From positions 1-47,986 of the IMG/VR virus record IMGVR_UViG_3300025646_000072: 47,986 nt of DNA. One strand, given 5' to 3'. Shown here piece by piece: positions 17,622 through 25,253 of this stretch. Both the position numbers and the translations under genes were made by a program. The notes below the pieces were generated by a model. That model saw nothing but the letters and a program-made list of their open reading frames with translations. It was not told the origin of the DNA and did not search any database. This DNA comes from a virus. The first letter of the stretch is position 1; each line of letters starts with the position of its first letter.

Positions 17622-18461
17622 ATGCCAAGTATAAGAAAAAAATTAACAGCTGAACAAAACCCTAACGATTGTAAAAATACAAGAATGGATATTGCTCATG
17701 CTGGAGTGTTCGCTAACTTTAGACCTGATGAAATAGCTCATATTTCTAGGTTTGAAAAAATAGCTTCATTTCTAATAGATGAATCTAAACGTCAAGGTAG
17801 ACCGCTAGATACTTTAGAGATAGGTTGCGGACAGTTGTGGGTGCTACGAACTTTATATAAGTCTTTTGTAGTTAAGAAATCTGATGTAGTTTCATCTTAT
17901 TATGGTTACGATATCGACCCTGCCTCATTTGAAGAAATCAAATTTTGGGCAGGAGAAGGTGGTCATGTAAACGATACTACTTGGATTAAAAACTTTAACG
18001 CTACTTTAGAATTAAAAGACGTTAGTGTAGATCCGACATTACCCCATAATAGCGAAACTATAGACGTAGCTTGGTCTACCGAAGTTATCGAGCATATGCC
18101 AAGAGAAGCTGTAGAGCCTTGGATTGCCGAGTTAAGTCGTGTGGTAAAAAGTGGTGGAACAGTATTTATCTCAACACCTAACCACGATGGCTCTAACGAT
18201 AAACTTCCTGAAGACCATATCTACGAGTGGGGTTTCGAGGAACTAAAAGGGTTGCTTACTAGATACTTTAAACTTGAATCTGTAGTAGGTGTATTTACTC
18301 AAACTAAAAAGTTCCAGAAATCTCAAGACGCTAAACAAATATGGACTCCTGAACAGTTAGACATGTTGAAAGAAAGATATGGAAGACAGTTCTTAAGAGT
18401 TGTATTAGCGACTTTTTATCCAGAGACTTCTAACAACTGTTTTTGGAGATTAACTAAGTAA
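17622..18461 (+). CDS. Class I SAM-dependent methyltransferase
   Basis: This 279-residue protein has SAM-binding motif I LEIGCGQLW at 65-73, an acidic ribose-binding loop YGYDIDP near 94-100, and the post-motif segment STEVIEHMP at 152-160 followed by VVKSGGTVFISTPNHDG, typical of class I (UbiE/Methyltransf_11-like) enzymes. It transfers a methyl group from SAM; the acceptor cannot be read from sequence. It heads the operon with the 5-hmdU-DNA-kinase-type protein and the ThyA-like enzyme, so methylation of a nucleotide or a modified base is a reasonable hypothesis. The downstream gene starts inside its stop codon. Confidence 0.75.
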   Translation: MPSIRKKLTAEQNPNDCKNTRMDIAHAGVFANFRPDEIAHISRFEKIASFLIDESKRQGRPLDTLEIGCGQLWVLRTLYKSFVVKKSDVVSSYYGYDIDPASFEEIKFWAGEGGHVNDTTWIKNFNATLELKDVSVDPTLPHNSETIDVAWSTEVIEHMPREAVEPWIAELSRVVKSGGTVFISTPNHDGSNDKLPEDHIYEWGFEELKGLLTRYFKLESVVGVFTQTKKFQKSQDAKQIWTPEQLDMLKERYGRQFLRVVLATFYPETSNNCFWRLTK

Positions 18462-19330
18462 TGTTCATAGAGGAAGAACTAGATAGATATATCTATTGGA
18501 TAGAGGAAAGAGAGAGGATCAGGACTAAAAAAGAAGAAGAAGGTCTTGATCCTCCTTGGACTGACGACAAGATATTACAGGAGTATAAGTTCTGTCAAGT
18601 CTTTAGGGATGACGATAGAACTAGTCGGTGGTTTATAGAGCATATGCGTGATCCATTAAGAATGTCTCCTGAAGTATTTATGGCTACTGTTATTTTCCGT
18701 TGGTTTAATTTAATCCAAACAGGAGAAACTATTCTTAAATATGATTTGCATACTGATTGGGATCCAACGATTGCAGATGTACAAATAAGAAAACAAAACC
18801 AATGGATAACAGGTGCTTATGTAATTAAAAGTCCAGACGGATTAGATAAGTTGCAAGGTATTATCAGGTGTATTAATTACATGTGGTATAGAAAAGATGA
18901 AATACTAGAAGAAGTTTACAACCGCATGGATTCTATGCAAAAGATGTGGGAGTATTTACGAGGTTTTCCATTTCAAGGTCCATTTATGGCTTATGAAATA
19001 GTAACTGATTTAAGTTTTACTATGTTTTTAAAAGACGCTACTGATAGGTTGACTTGGGCTAATGCAGGTCCAGGAGCAATGAGAGGTCTAAACAGACTGA
19101 CAGGTAGACCATTAGATTTTAAAAAGAAGTCAAACGATTGGGTTGGAGAAATGAACGAACTTTACGAAATATGTAAGTTGAGATTATCTCCTAGTATATT
19201 AAAAAGTAACAGACATGCCTTTGAGTTACGAGAAATAGAAGGTGGTCTTTGTGAGTTCGATAAGTATTCTAGGATACTAAAAGGAGAAGGAAGAACAAGG
19301 AGTAAGTATGTACACAATAAAAGCGTATAA
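18461..19330 (+). CDS. 5-hmdU DNA kinase helical-domain (aGPT-Pplase2-type) protein
   Basis: This 289-residue, largely helical protein has an N-terminal block that matches my memory of the family described as alpha-glutamyl/putrescinyl thymine pyrophosphorylase clade 2, now called the 5-hmdU DNA kinase helical domain. The matching parts are ERERIRTKKEEEGLDPPWTD, ILQEYKFCQVFRDDDRTSRW and FRWFNLIQTG. Such proteins occur in phages that convert 5-hydroxymethyluracil in DNA to complex thymine derivatives. It overlaps the ThyA-like gene by 23 bases, which strengthens that reading. No separate P-loop kinase domain is visible in this protein. The exact reaction is uncertain. Confidence 0.65.
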   Translation: MFIEEELDRYIYWIEERERIRTKKEEEGLDPPWTDDKILQEYKFCQVFRDDDRTSRWFIEHMRDPLRMSPEVFMATVIFRWFNLIQTGETILKYDLHTDWDPTIADVQIRKQNQWITGAYVIKSPDGLDKLQGIIRCINYMWYRKDEILEEVYNRMDSMQKMWEYLRGFPFQGPFMAYEIVTDLSFTMFLKDATDRLTWANAGPGAMRGLNRLTGRPLDFKKKSNDWVGEMNELYEICKLRLSPSILKSNRHAFELREIEGGLCEFDKYSRILKGEGRTRSKYVHNKSV

Positions 19331-20306
19331 CGTAAACGATGCTTTTTACAAAGGTTTAGATCTTTTTGGCTCTAACATTAACTATAGAGAATATGAAAGC
19401 AGAAACGGTAGAGTGTGGGAACTAAAAGACCCAATCACTATTAAATACATTAATCCACACCATAGAGTTTTATTTGATAAATGGAGAGATTGTAATCCTT
19501 TTTTCCATTTAGCTGAAGGCTTATGGATGTTAGCAGGTCGAGGAGATTTAGCTTCTATGGAGCATTACGTTCCTAGAATGTCTGAGTTTTCAGACGATGG
19601 AAAAAGTTTATGGGGTGCTTACGGTTATAGATGGAGATGGATGTTTGGCACTGATCAACTAAAAACTATTATTAAGATGCTACAAAGAAATCCTGATGAT
19701 AGACGTTGTGTATTACAGATGTGGGGTGCTGAACAAGACCTAAACCATTTAGACGGTAAAGGAAAAGACGTGCCTTGTAATACTCAAATTTATTTTAAGA
19801 TTAGAGACGGTGCTTTACGTATGACCGTAACTAATAGGTCTAATGATTTAATATGGGGTTGTTTCGGTGCTAACATGGTTCACTTCAGTATGCTTCATGA
19901 ATACATGGCAAGTATGATCGGAGTAAAGCTTGGTGAATATTATCACTTTACTGACAACTTACATATCTATGTAGACTATCCAATATGGAGAGATAAAGTT
20001 TCTCAAATAGACACAGAGGTAGGTTTATACTGTTATAGAAATGATGACGCTTACCCTGCAAATTTAGTTCCTTTGGTGCTTGAGCCTAGTACCTTTGACC
20101 AAGAAGTTAAAGATGTATTAGATCGTGTAGAAAAAGATAAAGGTTATTATCAAAATCCTTTTCTAGAGTATACAGCAATTCCTGTTATAAATGCTTGGGA
20201 TCTTTGGAAGAAAGGAGACCTTAATTCAGCTAAAGATGTTGTTGAAAGCATCGAAGCACAGGATTGGAGGACAGCTTGTTTAAATTATTTACAGAGGAGA
20301 AGTTAA
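19308..20306 (+). CDS. ThyA-family thymidylate synthase / dUMP hydroxymethylase-like enzyme
   Basis: This is a 332-residue ThyA-fold protein. The catalytic Cys is C157 in VPCNTQ, after the phosphate-binding Arg pair in NPDDRRCVLQMW (R132/R133). RSND at 177-180 is followed by GCFGAN, and DNLHIY at 216-221 carries the conserved His and Tyr. The residue after the catalytic Cys is Asn158 instead of the His of thymidylate synthases, and the RSND/IRD pattern is closer to T4 deoxycytidylate hydroxymethylase. It may make 5-hydroxymethyl-dUMP rather than dTMP. The neighbouring 5-hmdU-type gene supports this, but sequence alone does not settle it. Confidence 0.75.
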   Translation: MYTIKAYNVNDAFYKGLDLFGSNINYREYESRNGRVWELKDPITIKYINPHHRVLFDKWRDCNPFFHLAEGLWMLAGRGDLASMEHYVPRMSEFSDDGKSLWGAYGYRWRWMFGTDQLKTIIKMLQRNPDDRRCVLQMWGAEQDLNHLDGKGKDVPCNTQIYFKIRDGALRMTVTNRSNDLIWGCFGANMVHFSMLHEYMASMIGVKLGEYYHFTDNLHIYVDYPIWRDKVSQIDTEVGLYCYRNDDAYPANLVPLVLEPSTFDQEVKDVLDRVEKDKGYYQNPFLEYTAIPVINAWDLWKKGDLNSAKDVVESIEAQDWRTACLNYLQRRS

Positions 20307-20630
20307 ATGTCAAATAATTATAAATTAATAGAAGACTTAGCATGGGGCGATGTCGAAGTATTAAAAGAAGCAGAAAAGTCTTATGGCACAAGTTGGAAAC
20401 AACGTGGTGGTATAGGTGCTTTTATGATGTTAGCACGTAAGTGGGATAGGTTAGAAAACCAAGTTAAAAAGAATGGTTACGATGTTTTCCTATCTGCCTT
20501 AGAAGACCAAAGAGCCGAAGGTATCTTAGACGATATCCGAGACCTTAGACAATACTTACTGCTAGTAGAATCTCATTGCTTAGAACTAATAGCTATAGAT
20601 AAGCTTGGAGACGAAGTAGAAAGTGATTAA
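20307..20630 (+). CDS. Nmad1/DUF1599-like nucleotide-modification-associated protein
   Basis: This 107-residue helical protein contains KSYGTSWKQRGGIGAFMMLA and KWDRLENQV, then DDIRDLRQYLLLVE. The YG-x-SW start, a K-x-x-R-x-x-x-L segment and a late Asp-rich helix resemble the DUF1599 / nucleotide modification associated domain 1 pattern. The assignment comes from memory and is tentative. It begins directly at the stop of the ThyA-like gene and completes the four-gene putative modification operon. MazG-like helical folds use similar acidic helices, so a nucleotide pyrophosphohydrolase-like fold is an alternative. Confidence 0.5.
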   Translation: MSNNYKLIEDLAWGDVEVLKEAEKSYGTSWKQRGGIGAFMMLARKWDRLENQVKKNGYDVFLSALEDQRAEGILDDIRDLRQYLLLVESHCLELIAIDKLGDEVESD

Positions 20631-20666
20631 TTATTTATGGGGTTGGTTTGACCCTGAACAACTACC

Positions 20667-22526
20667 GTGAGTCTACAGACAACATTGTTCGATCCAAAAG
20701 CCGACTGGTCTGCACCTGAGACTTTACCTAATCTATCTGGAGCAAAAGAATTCAGTATAGATTTAGAGACTCGTGACCCAAATTTGAGAACTAAAGGCTC
20801 AGGTTGGGCTAGAAAGGACGGAGAGATAATCGGTGTTGCGGTAGCGTGGGAGAGTGGTAAAGCTTATTTACCATTCTCTCATCTTGGTGGTGGCAACCTA
20901 GATAAAGAAATAGTTTATCGGTGGTTACAACGACAATTAAATTCTAATGCGACAAAAGTATTCCATAACGCTACCTATGATTTAGGTTGGTTAACCTCTG
21001 AGGGTTTTAGTATAAATGGAAGTATCGTAGACACCTTAGTTGCCGCACCTTTATTAGACCAAGATTCTTTTTCATACTCTTTAGATAACTTAGGAGAGAA
21101 ATATTGTAATGAAAAGAAAAATGAAAACTTATTAGACGAAGCATTAAATTCATACGGATTAAAAGATAAAGGTGATATGTGGAAGTTACCTGCAAAGTAT
21201 GTAGGGTTATATGCAGAACAAGATGCAGCATTGACTTTACAACTTTGGAAAATATTAAAACAAAAAATAAAAGACGAAAACTTATCTCAGCCATTCCAAA
21301 CTGAAATGGAAATAGTAAAACTTGTTATTGAGATGAGGATGAAAGGTGTAAAGGTTGACTTAGAAAAAGCAGAAAAGATTATGCGAGAGTTAACTGTAAA
21401 AGAACAAGCTATCTTATTAGAGATAAAACGGAACTATGGAGTTGAAGTAGATATATGGGCTAATGCTTCTATCCAAAAAGCTTTTGATAAAATTAATTTA
21501 TATTACCCATATACAGAAAAAGGCTCACCAAGTTTTCAGGCTAACTGGTTAGAAAACCACGAACATGATTTACCTAAAGCTATTGCTCGTGCTCGTAAAT
21601 ATAACAAAGCAGGTGGCACGTTTATTAAGAAGATGATCTTCGACCACCAAGTTAACGGAAGGATACATGCTGAAGCCCATAGTTCACGTTCTGAAATAGG
21701 TGGAACTGTAACAGGTAGGTTTAGTTATTCTAACCCAAACCTACAACAAGTTCCAGCTAGAGACCCAGAGATTGGACCAATGATCAGATCTATCTTTGTT
21801 CCTGAGCAAGGAGAAGAGTGGTGCTGTTTTGATTACAGCCAACAAGAGCCAAGAATAACAGTTCATTATGCTCATCGCCTAAAGATGACTGGGGCTGATC
21901 AAGCTGTTAAAAGTTATTTAGAAGGTAACGCTGACTTTCACCAAATAGTTGCGGACATGGCAAATATACCTCGCAAACAAGCTAAAAATATAAACTTAGG
22001 ACTTACCTATGGGATGGGCGTAAAGAAGCTTATAAACGAGCTAGGGGTATCTGAGGAAGAAGGTAACGAGCTACTATCTCAATACCATACTAAAGTTCCT
22101 TTTATAAAAGGGTTGATGGATTACTGCACTAAACTAGCATCCGATAGAGGGTATATAAAAACTCTAGGTGGGAGAAAGTCTAGATTCGATTTATGGGAGC
22201 CAAGCGGAACGTATAACGAAGTATCAGCTTTACCAATCGAAAAGGCTTTAGAAAAATATGGGGCGGATTTAAAAAGAGCCTACACCTATAAAGCATTAAA
22301 CAGATTAATCCAAGGGTCAGCAGCAGATATGACCAAGTTGGCTATGTTAGAAGTTCGTAAACAAGGAATAGTTCCGCTACTACAGGTTCACGATGAGTTA
22401 GATTTTTCTTTAGGTAGTGAAGAAGAAAAACAAACCGTTAAAGAAGCCATGATAAACTGTGTTAATTTAAGTGTTCCGATGGAAGTTGATATGGAGATCG
22501 GAGCAAGTTGGGGGGAGATAAAATGA
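20667..22526 (+). CDS. polA: Family A DNA polymerase with 3'-5' exonuclease
   Basis: This is a 619-residue PolA without a 5' nuclease domain. Proofreading motifs are Exo I D32-x-E34, Exo II N101/D105 and Exo III Y182-x3-D186. Polymerase motif A is DYSQQE with D389. Motif B is RKQAKNINLGLTYG with R436, K440 and Y448. Motif C is QVHDELD with H575-D576. The residue equivalent to E. coli Phe762 is Leu444. Start is GTG at 20667 because homology begins there and no upstream ATG stays in frame. No clear ribosome binding site precedes it, so coupling to upstream translation is likely. It replicates the phage genome. Confidence 0.9.
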   Translation: MSLQTTLFDPKADWSAPETLPNLSGAKEFSIDLETRDPNLRTKGSGWARKDGEIIGVAVAWESGKAYLPFSHLGGGNLDKEIVYRWLQRQLNSNATKVFHNATYDLGWLTSEGFSINGSIVDTLVAAPLLDQDSFSYSLDNLGEKYCNEKKNENLLDEALNSYGLKDKGDMWKLPAKYVGLYAEQDAALTLQLWKILKQKIKDENLSQPFQTEMEIVKLVIEMRMKGVKVDLEKAEKIMRELTVKEQAILLEIKRNYGVEVDIWANASIQKAFDKINLYYPYTEKGSPSFQANWLENHEHDLPKAIARARKYNKAGGTFIKKMIFDHQVNGRIHAEAHSSRSEIGGTVTGRFSYSNPNLQQVPARDPEIGPMIRSIFVPEQGEEWCCFDYSQQEPRITVHYAHRLKMTGADQAVKSYLEGNADFHQIVADMANIPRKQAKNINLGLTYGMGVKKLINELGVSEEEGNELLSQYHTKVPFIKGLMDYCTKLASDRGYIKTLGGRKSRFDLWEPSGTYNEVSALPIEKALEKYGADLKRAYTYKALNRLIQGSAADMTKLAMLEVRKQGIVPLLQVHDELDFSLGSEEEKQTVKEAMINCVNLSVPMEVDMEIGASWGEIK

Positions 22527-22681
22527 ATTGTTGGCACTGTAACACAAAACTAATATGGGGTGGAGATCATGATATTCAAATGGAGGATGAAGAGTATATT
22601 ATCGAAACTAATTTAAGCTGTCCTAATGAAAAATGCAGGGCAGCAGTTTATGTTTATTTACCAAAGGAAAAAGATGAGTAA
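22523..22681 (+). CDS. 52-residue zinc-ribbon microprotein
   Basis: ATG overlaps the polA stop (ATGA). The product begins MNCWHCNTKLIWGGDHD and carries C3-x2-C6 and C33-x4-C38, a four-cysteine zinc-ribbon arrangement. Nearly identical openings are common in marine phage small proteins (recollection). It overlaps the next small ORF by 8 bases. Function is unknown, possibly a polymerase or transcription accessory factor. Confidence 0.65.
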   Translation: MNCWHCNTKLIWGGDHDIQMEDEEYIIETNLSCPNEKCRAAVYVYLPKEKDE

Positions 22682-22787
22682 AGGAAGCAAGCAAAGACCA
22701 ATCAAAGATAGAAAGAAGTTTGAAGAAAACTGGGAAAAGATTTTTAAGAAGGAGAAACCTAATGCAGGGAATAGAAGAAAAAGTTAG
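22674..22787 (+). CDS. 37-residue basic conserved phage microprotein
   Basis: The product is MSKGSKQRPIKDRKKFEENW followed by a Lys-rich tail. The MSKGSKQRP...F..NW..IF pattern recurs in many phage genomes in my memory. The start overlaps the zinc-ribbon gene and the end overlaps the sigma-like gene. Function is unknown. Confidence 0.55.
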   Translation: MSKGSKQRPIKDRKKFEENWEKIFKKEKPNAGNRRKS

Positions 22788-23085
22788 GGAGGAGAAATCC
22801 ACCCAATATCCACTTATGGTTATGTTAAGTGAAAAAGGTATGACCTATGAAGAAATAGGCAGACAGTTTAATGTAACTAAACAACGAGTTCACCAAATTA
22901 TTTGTTGTTGTAGAATAGGTAATGGTGATTATTACGAAGGTAGAAAGTTAGCTAGAGAGTTTAGAACATACTTAAATTCATTAACTAAATCAGAAACAGA
23001 AAAACAAAAACTGTTTAAAGACTGGCTACAAGATAAAGGTGTAAAGGTATCAGAGAATAACAAAAATTATTCAACCTATGCCTAA
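22762..23085 (+). CDS. Sigma region 4-like helix-turn-helix protein
   Basis: This 107-residue protein contains LMVMLSEKGMTYEEIGRQFN then VTKQRVHQI, which is the HTH of sigma-70 region 4.2 (E-x-I-G-x-x-x-x-V-T-x-x-R-V-x-Q-I). It lacks regions 2 and 3, so it is not a full sigma factor. I chose ATG 22762, preceded by AAGGAGAAA, over an upstream in-frame start because the latter would lie inside the preceding small gene. It may bind promoter DNA or core RNA polymerase to redirect host transcription, which is plausible given that no phage RNA polymerase is seen. Confidence 0.65.
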   Translation: MQGIEEKVREEKSTQYPLMVMLSEKGMTYEEIGRQFNVTKQRVHQIICCCRIGNGDYYEGRKLAREFRTYLNSLTKSETEKQKLFKDWLQDKGVKVSENNKNYSTYA

Positions 23086-23470
23086 AGAAACAACTCTTTA
23101 TCAAAACCTTAAAAAACATTTACCTCAAGTTCATTGGCAAAGAATAGAATCACCAATGACTCAAGGAACTCCTGACGTTAATGGTTGTATCCAAGCTCAA
23201 GAATTTTGGCTAGAGTTAAAGATAGCTAGAGGTAATAAAATAAAGTTCTCTAACTTCCAATGTAATTGGGCAGTTAAAAGAATGGCGTCAGGAGGCAAAG
23301 TCTTTAGTTTAATCCAACACCATGATAATAAATGGATACGATTATACGAAGGCAACCAATTTAGAAAATTACAAGAAAGCCTCTCCTCTACTGAGTGTTT
23401 ATACGAAATGCAACCGCAGTATACAAAAGACAAATGGCTAGGATTATTAAATAATATTTTAAGTCGTTAA
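23078..23470 (+). CDS. PD-(D/E)XK nuclease (VRR-NUC or resolvase-like)
   Basis: This 130-residue protein has the restriction-endonuclease-like core: E24, then GTPDVNGC with D33, and FWLELK with E46-x-K48. This is the arrangement of small VRR-NUC/Holliday-junction-resolvase-like nucleases. It likely cleaves branched or replicative DNA intermediates before packaging. It overlaps the HTH gene by 8 bases and ends the replication operon, with a recurrent-class promoter 5 bases after its stop. Confidence 0.7.
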   Translation: MPKETTLYQNLKKHLPQVHWQRIESPMTQGTPDVNGCIQAQEFWLELKIARGNKIKFSNFQCNWAVKRMASGGKVFSLIQHHDNKWIRLYEGNQFRKLQESLSSTECLYEMQPQYTKDKWLGLLNNILSR

Positions 23471-23474
23471 TCGC

Positions 23475-23503
23475 TTTACTTTCTAAACGCTGTTATTTAT
23501 ATT
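23475..23503 (+). promoter_or_regulatory. Recurrent-class promoter upstream of DUF932 gene
   Basis: TAATCGCTTTACTTTC spans 23469-23484. TTTACT at 23475-23480 is followed by 17 bases and TATATT at 23498-23503. AAAGGAGAAA precedes the ATG at 23562. The repeated GTTAGCT units at about 23511-23528 lie just downstream. Confidence 0.6.
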
Positions 23504-23561
23504 ATTAAAAGTTAGCTAGGGTTAGCTGACGGAAATGTCATAAATAAGAAAGGAGAAATAT

Positions 23562-24590
23562 ATGGCACACGAAGTAGAAACGATGGCTTACGCAGGGGAA
23601 GTGCCTTGGCACGGACTCGGTGTTAAAGTCGATGACACCCTAACGCCTCAAGAGATGATGAAGGCTGCAGGACTAGACTGGACAGTCTCTAAACGTCCAG
23701 GATACACTTTATCAGAACCTGCTTGGTCAGATTCTGTAGAGGTTATCCAAACACCTGATACTTACTTTGTTGTTAGAGATTCTGATAACACAGTATTATC
23801 ACATTGTGGTAATAGTTATATACCTGTGCAAAACGAAAGAATTTTTGAGTTCTTCGAAAGGTTTACTAAAGCAGGTAATATGACTATGGAGACCGCAGGC
23901 TCTCTAAAGAATGGTTCAGAGATATGGGGCTTGGCTAAAGTATCCTATGACTTTGATCTTTTAGGGGTTGACCATATAAAAGGGTATTTATTAATCAACC
24001 AACCACATAAGGTCGGTAAATCCCTATCTATAAGGTGCACACCTATTAGAGTAGTCTGTAATAACACATTGACATTAGCCCTACAAAGCGGTAATGCCTT
24101 TAGAATGCCTCATGTTAGGGATTTTAATATTGATGTTATGCAAGAAGCTGAAGAAGCTTTAGGTCTAACCATAGCTACTATGAAAGACTTCCAAGAAAAA
24201 GCTGAGTTCTTAGCTAAGTCTAAAGCTACCAAAGCACAGGTTCAGGAATTTGTGTCTAGGGTTTATCAACCTAATATATATGATGAACTTATGGCTTTTA
24301 GAAAAGCTAAAGAAGAAGGCAAAGCTGTTGGTGAGGAACCATTAATTATAGAACAGCTTGGTCGTTCAGCTAATACTGTTCTAGAAGCAGTCGAACGTCA
24401 GCCAGGAGCTGAACTAAAATCTTCCGCAGGAACATGGTGGGGTGCATTTAATGCTGTGACCTACTTTGAAGACCATAAAGAAGGTGAACATGAGTTAGGT
24501 AATACTTTACACAGTGCATGGTTCGGTGCAGGTGCAAATAGAAAAGCCAAAGCTCTCGATCTTGCGTTACAATATGCTAATGCAGCTTAA
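23562..24590 (+). CDS. DUF932 phage/plasmid-like protein
   Basis: This 342-residue protein begins MAHEVETMAYAGEVPWHGLG, the hallmark opening of the DUF932 / phage-plasmid-like (TIGR03299) family. It continues with LSIRCTPIRVVCNNTLTLAL in the middle and GTWWGAFNAVTYFEDH near the C-terminus, both characteristic. Length is normal for the family. Function is not established; it is found on plasmids and phages and is presumed to act in DNA metabolism. It has its own promoter and a strong ribosome binding site and starts the accessory region. Confidence 0.85.
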   Translation: MAHEVETMAYAGEVPWHGLGVKVDDTLTPQEMMKAAGLDWTVSKRPGYTLSEPAWSDSVEVIQTPDTYFVVRDSDNTVLSHCGNSYIPVQNERIFEFFERFTKAGNMTMETAGSLKNGSEIWGLAKVSYDFDLLGVDHIKGYLLINQPHKVGKSLSIRCTPIRVVCNNTLTLALQSGNAFRMPHVRDFNIDVMQEAEEALGLTIATMKDFQEKAEFLAKSKATKAQVQEFVSRVYQPNIYDELMAFRKAKEEGKAVGEEPLIIEQLGRSANTVLEAVERQPGAELKSSAGTWWGAFNAVTYFEDHKEGEHELGNTLHSAWFGAGANRKAKALDLALQYANAA

Positions 24591-24810
24591 TCAAAACTTC
24601 CAGATCAGTGCTCGTCTTGCGAGCACTATCTGGATATATTTATACAATACAGGTCAAGAAGAACTTGCTGAATCTTTATCCGAATCCATGATTGAAGAAG
24701 GCGTAGAACTTGACCCTAATGTAGAAGGTTTCGAAACAGAACACCTATTAGCTTTTTGGTCACACCACCTTTTAAGAGAAGGTGTGATTAAAAAGGTTAA
24801 ATTACATTAA
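24574..24810 (+). CDS. Small acidic helical protein overlapping DUF932 end
   Basis: This 78-residue ORF starts at ATG 24574 or 24580 within the last codons of DUF932. The product contains EELAESLSESMIEEGVELDP and ends LREGVIKKVKLH. Composition is protein-like and acidic, and the overlap suggests coupling. Against it, a 14-bp hairpin at 24600-24633 lies within its first codons, so part of this stretch may serve an RNA role. No family is recognised. Confidence 0.45.
   Translation: MLMQLNQNFQISARLASTIWIYLYNTGQEELAESLSESMIEEGVELDPNVEGFETEHLLAFWSHHLLREGVIKKVKLH
24600..24633 (+). other. Strong hairpin just after the DUF932 stop
   Basis: CCAGATCAGTGCTCG pairs with CGAGCACTATCTGG over 14 base pairs with a single bulged C and a 5-base TCTTG loop. 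No U-tract follows, so it is not a standard terminator. It could protect the 3' end of the DUF932 message or control the overlapping small ORF. Confidence 0.6.
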
Positions 24811-24830
24811 TGTAATTACTCGTAAATCGC

Positions 24831-24859
24831 TTTACTTTCGGTTTTTAGTAAGGCACAAT
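24831..24859 (+). promoter_or_regulatory. Recurrent-class promoter with upstream palindrome
   Basis: TAAATCGCTTTACTTTCGG includes TTTACT at 24831-24836, then 17 bases to CACAAT at 24854-24859, a weak -10. The first 15 bases of context are shared with the site at 26,648. An 18-base perfect palindrome AATTACATTAATGTAATT at 24800-24817 lies just upstream and may be an operator or part of the preceding gene's terminus. Confidence 0.5.
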
Positions 24860-24898
24860 GATAATGTTTTTGTTAACTATTTAGAAAGGAGAAAACTT

Positions 24899-25240
24899 AT
24901 GGCAAAAGCAGCAAAAAAAGTCGACACTAAAGTCGCAACACCCCCAAAGGCTACAGGTAAAATATCAATACCTGCACCTGTAAAGAAGACTAGAGCTACC
25001 TCTGAGTCTTTAACGGTTAGAATTAAACAGCTTCCAGACGGTTCTGCGAAGTTACCTAACCAAATGTGGTCTATTCTTGAAGCATTAGAAACCTTTAAGA
25101 ATAAGCAAGCTAATGTGAATGACCTTATGACTTACGCTAGTAAGGAAGGCATACTCACTACTTGTCAAAGTCCTATGAGAATCTTTCGTTTTTATAAGAA
25201 AAGGTTTCTCGATGAAGGGATCTTGGAAGTTGTTAGCTAA
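24899..25240 (+). CDS. Winged-helix-like small protein, paralogue 1 of 3
   Basis: This 113-residue protein has a basic, Ala/Lys/Pro-rich tail (residues 1-40), then a compact helical domain of about 65 residues ending MRIFRFYKKRFLDEGILEVV. The C-terminal pattern (hydrophobic-x-x-x-Y-x-K-x-x-x-x-x-G-[IVL]-[IVL]-E-[VL]) is shared with the proteins at 33,256 and 33,838, so the three are paralogues. The domain shape, helices followed by a short strand, is compatible with a winged-helix DNA-binding fold. This copy has the longest basic tail. Its promoter, ribosome binding site (AAAGGAGAAA) and terminator are its own. Confidence 0.6.
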   Translation: MAKAAKKVDTKVATPPKATGKISIPAPVKKTRATSESLTVRIKQLPDGSAKLPNQMWSILEALETFKNKQANVNDLMTYASKEGILTTCQSPMRIFRFYKKRFLDEGILEVVS

Positions 25241-25253
25241 CGCTACATTTTAC

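Noticed and set aside
18461-19330. ThyX or ordinary metabolic enzyme assignment for the 289-aa gene
   Set aside because: No RHR-x7-S ThyX motif and no other catalytic signature; the aGPT-Pplase2-like block is the best match seen.
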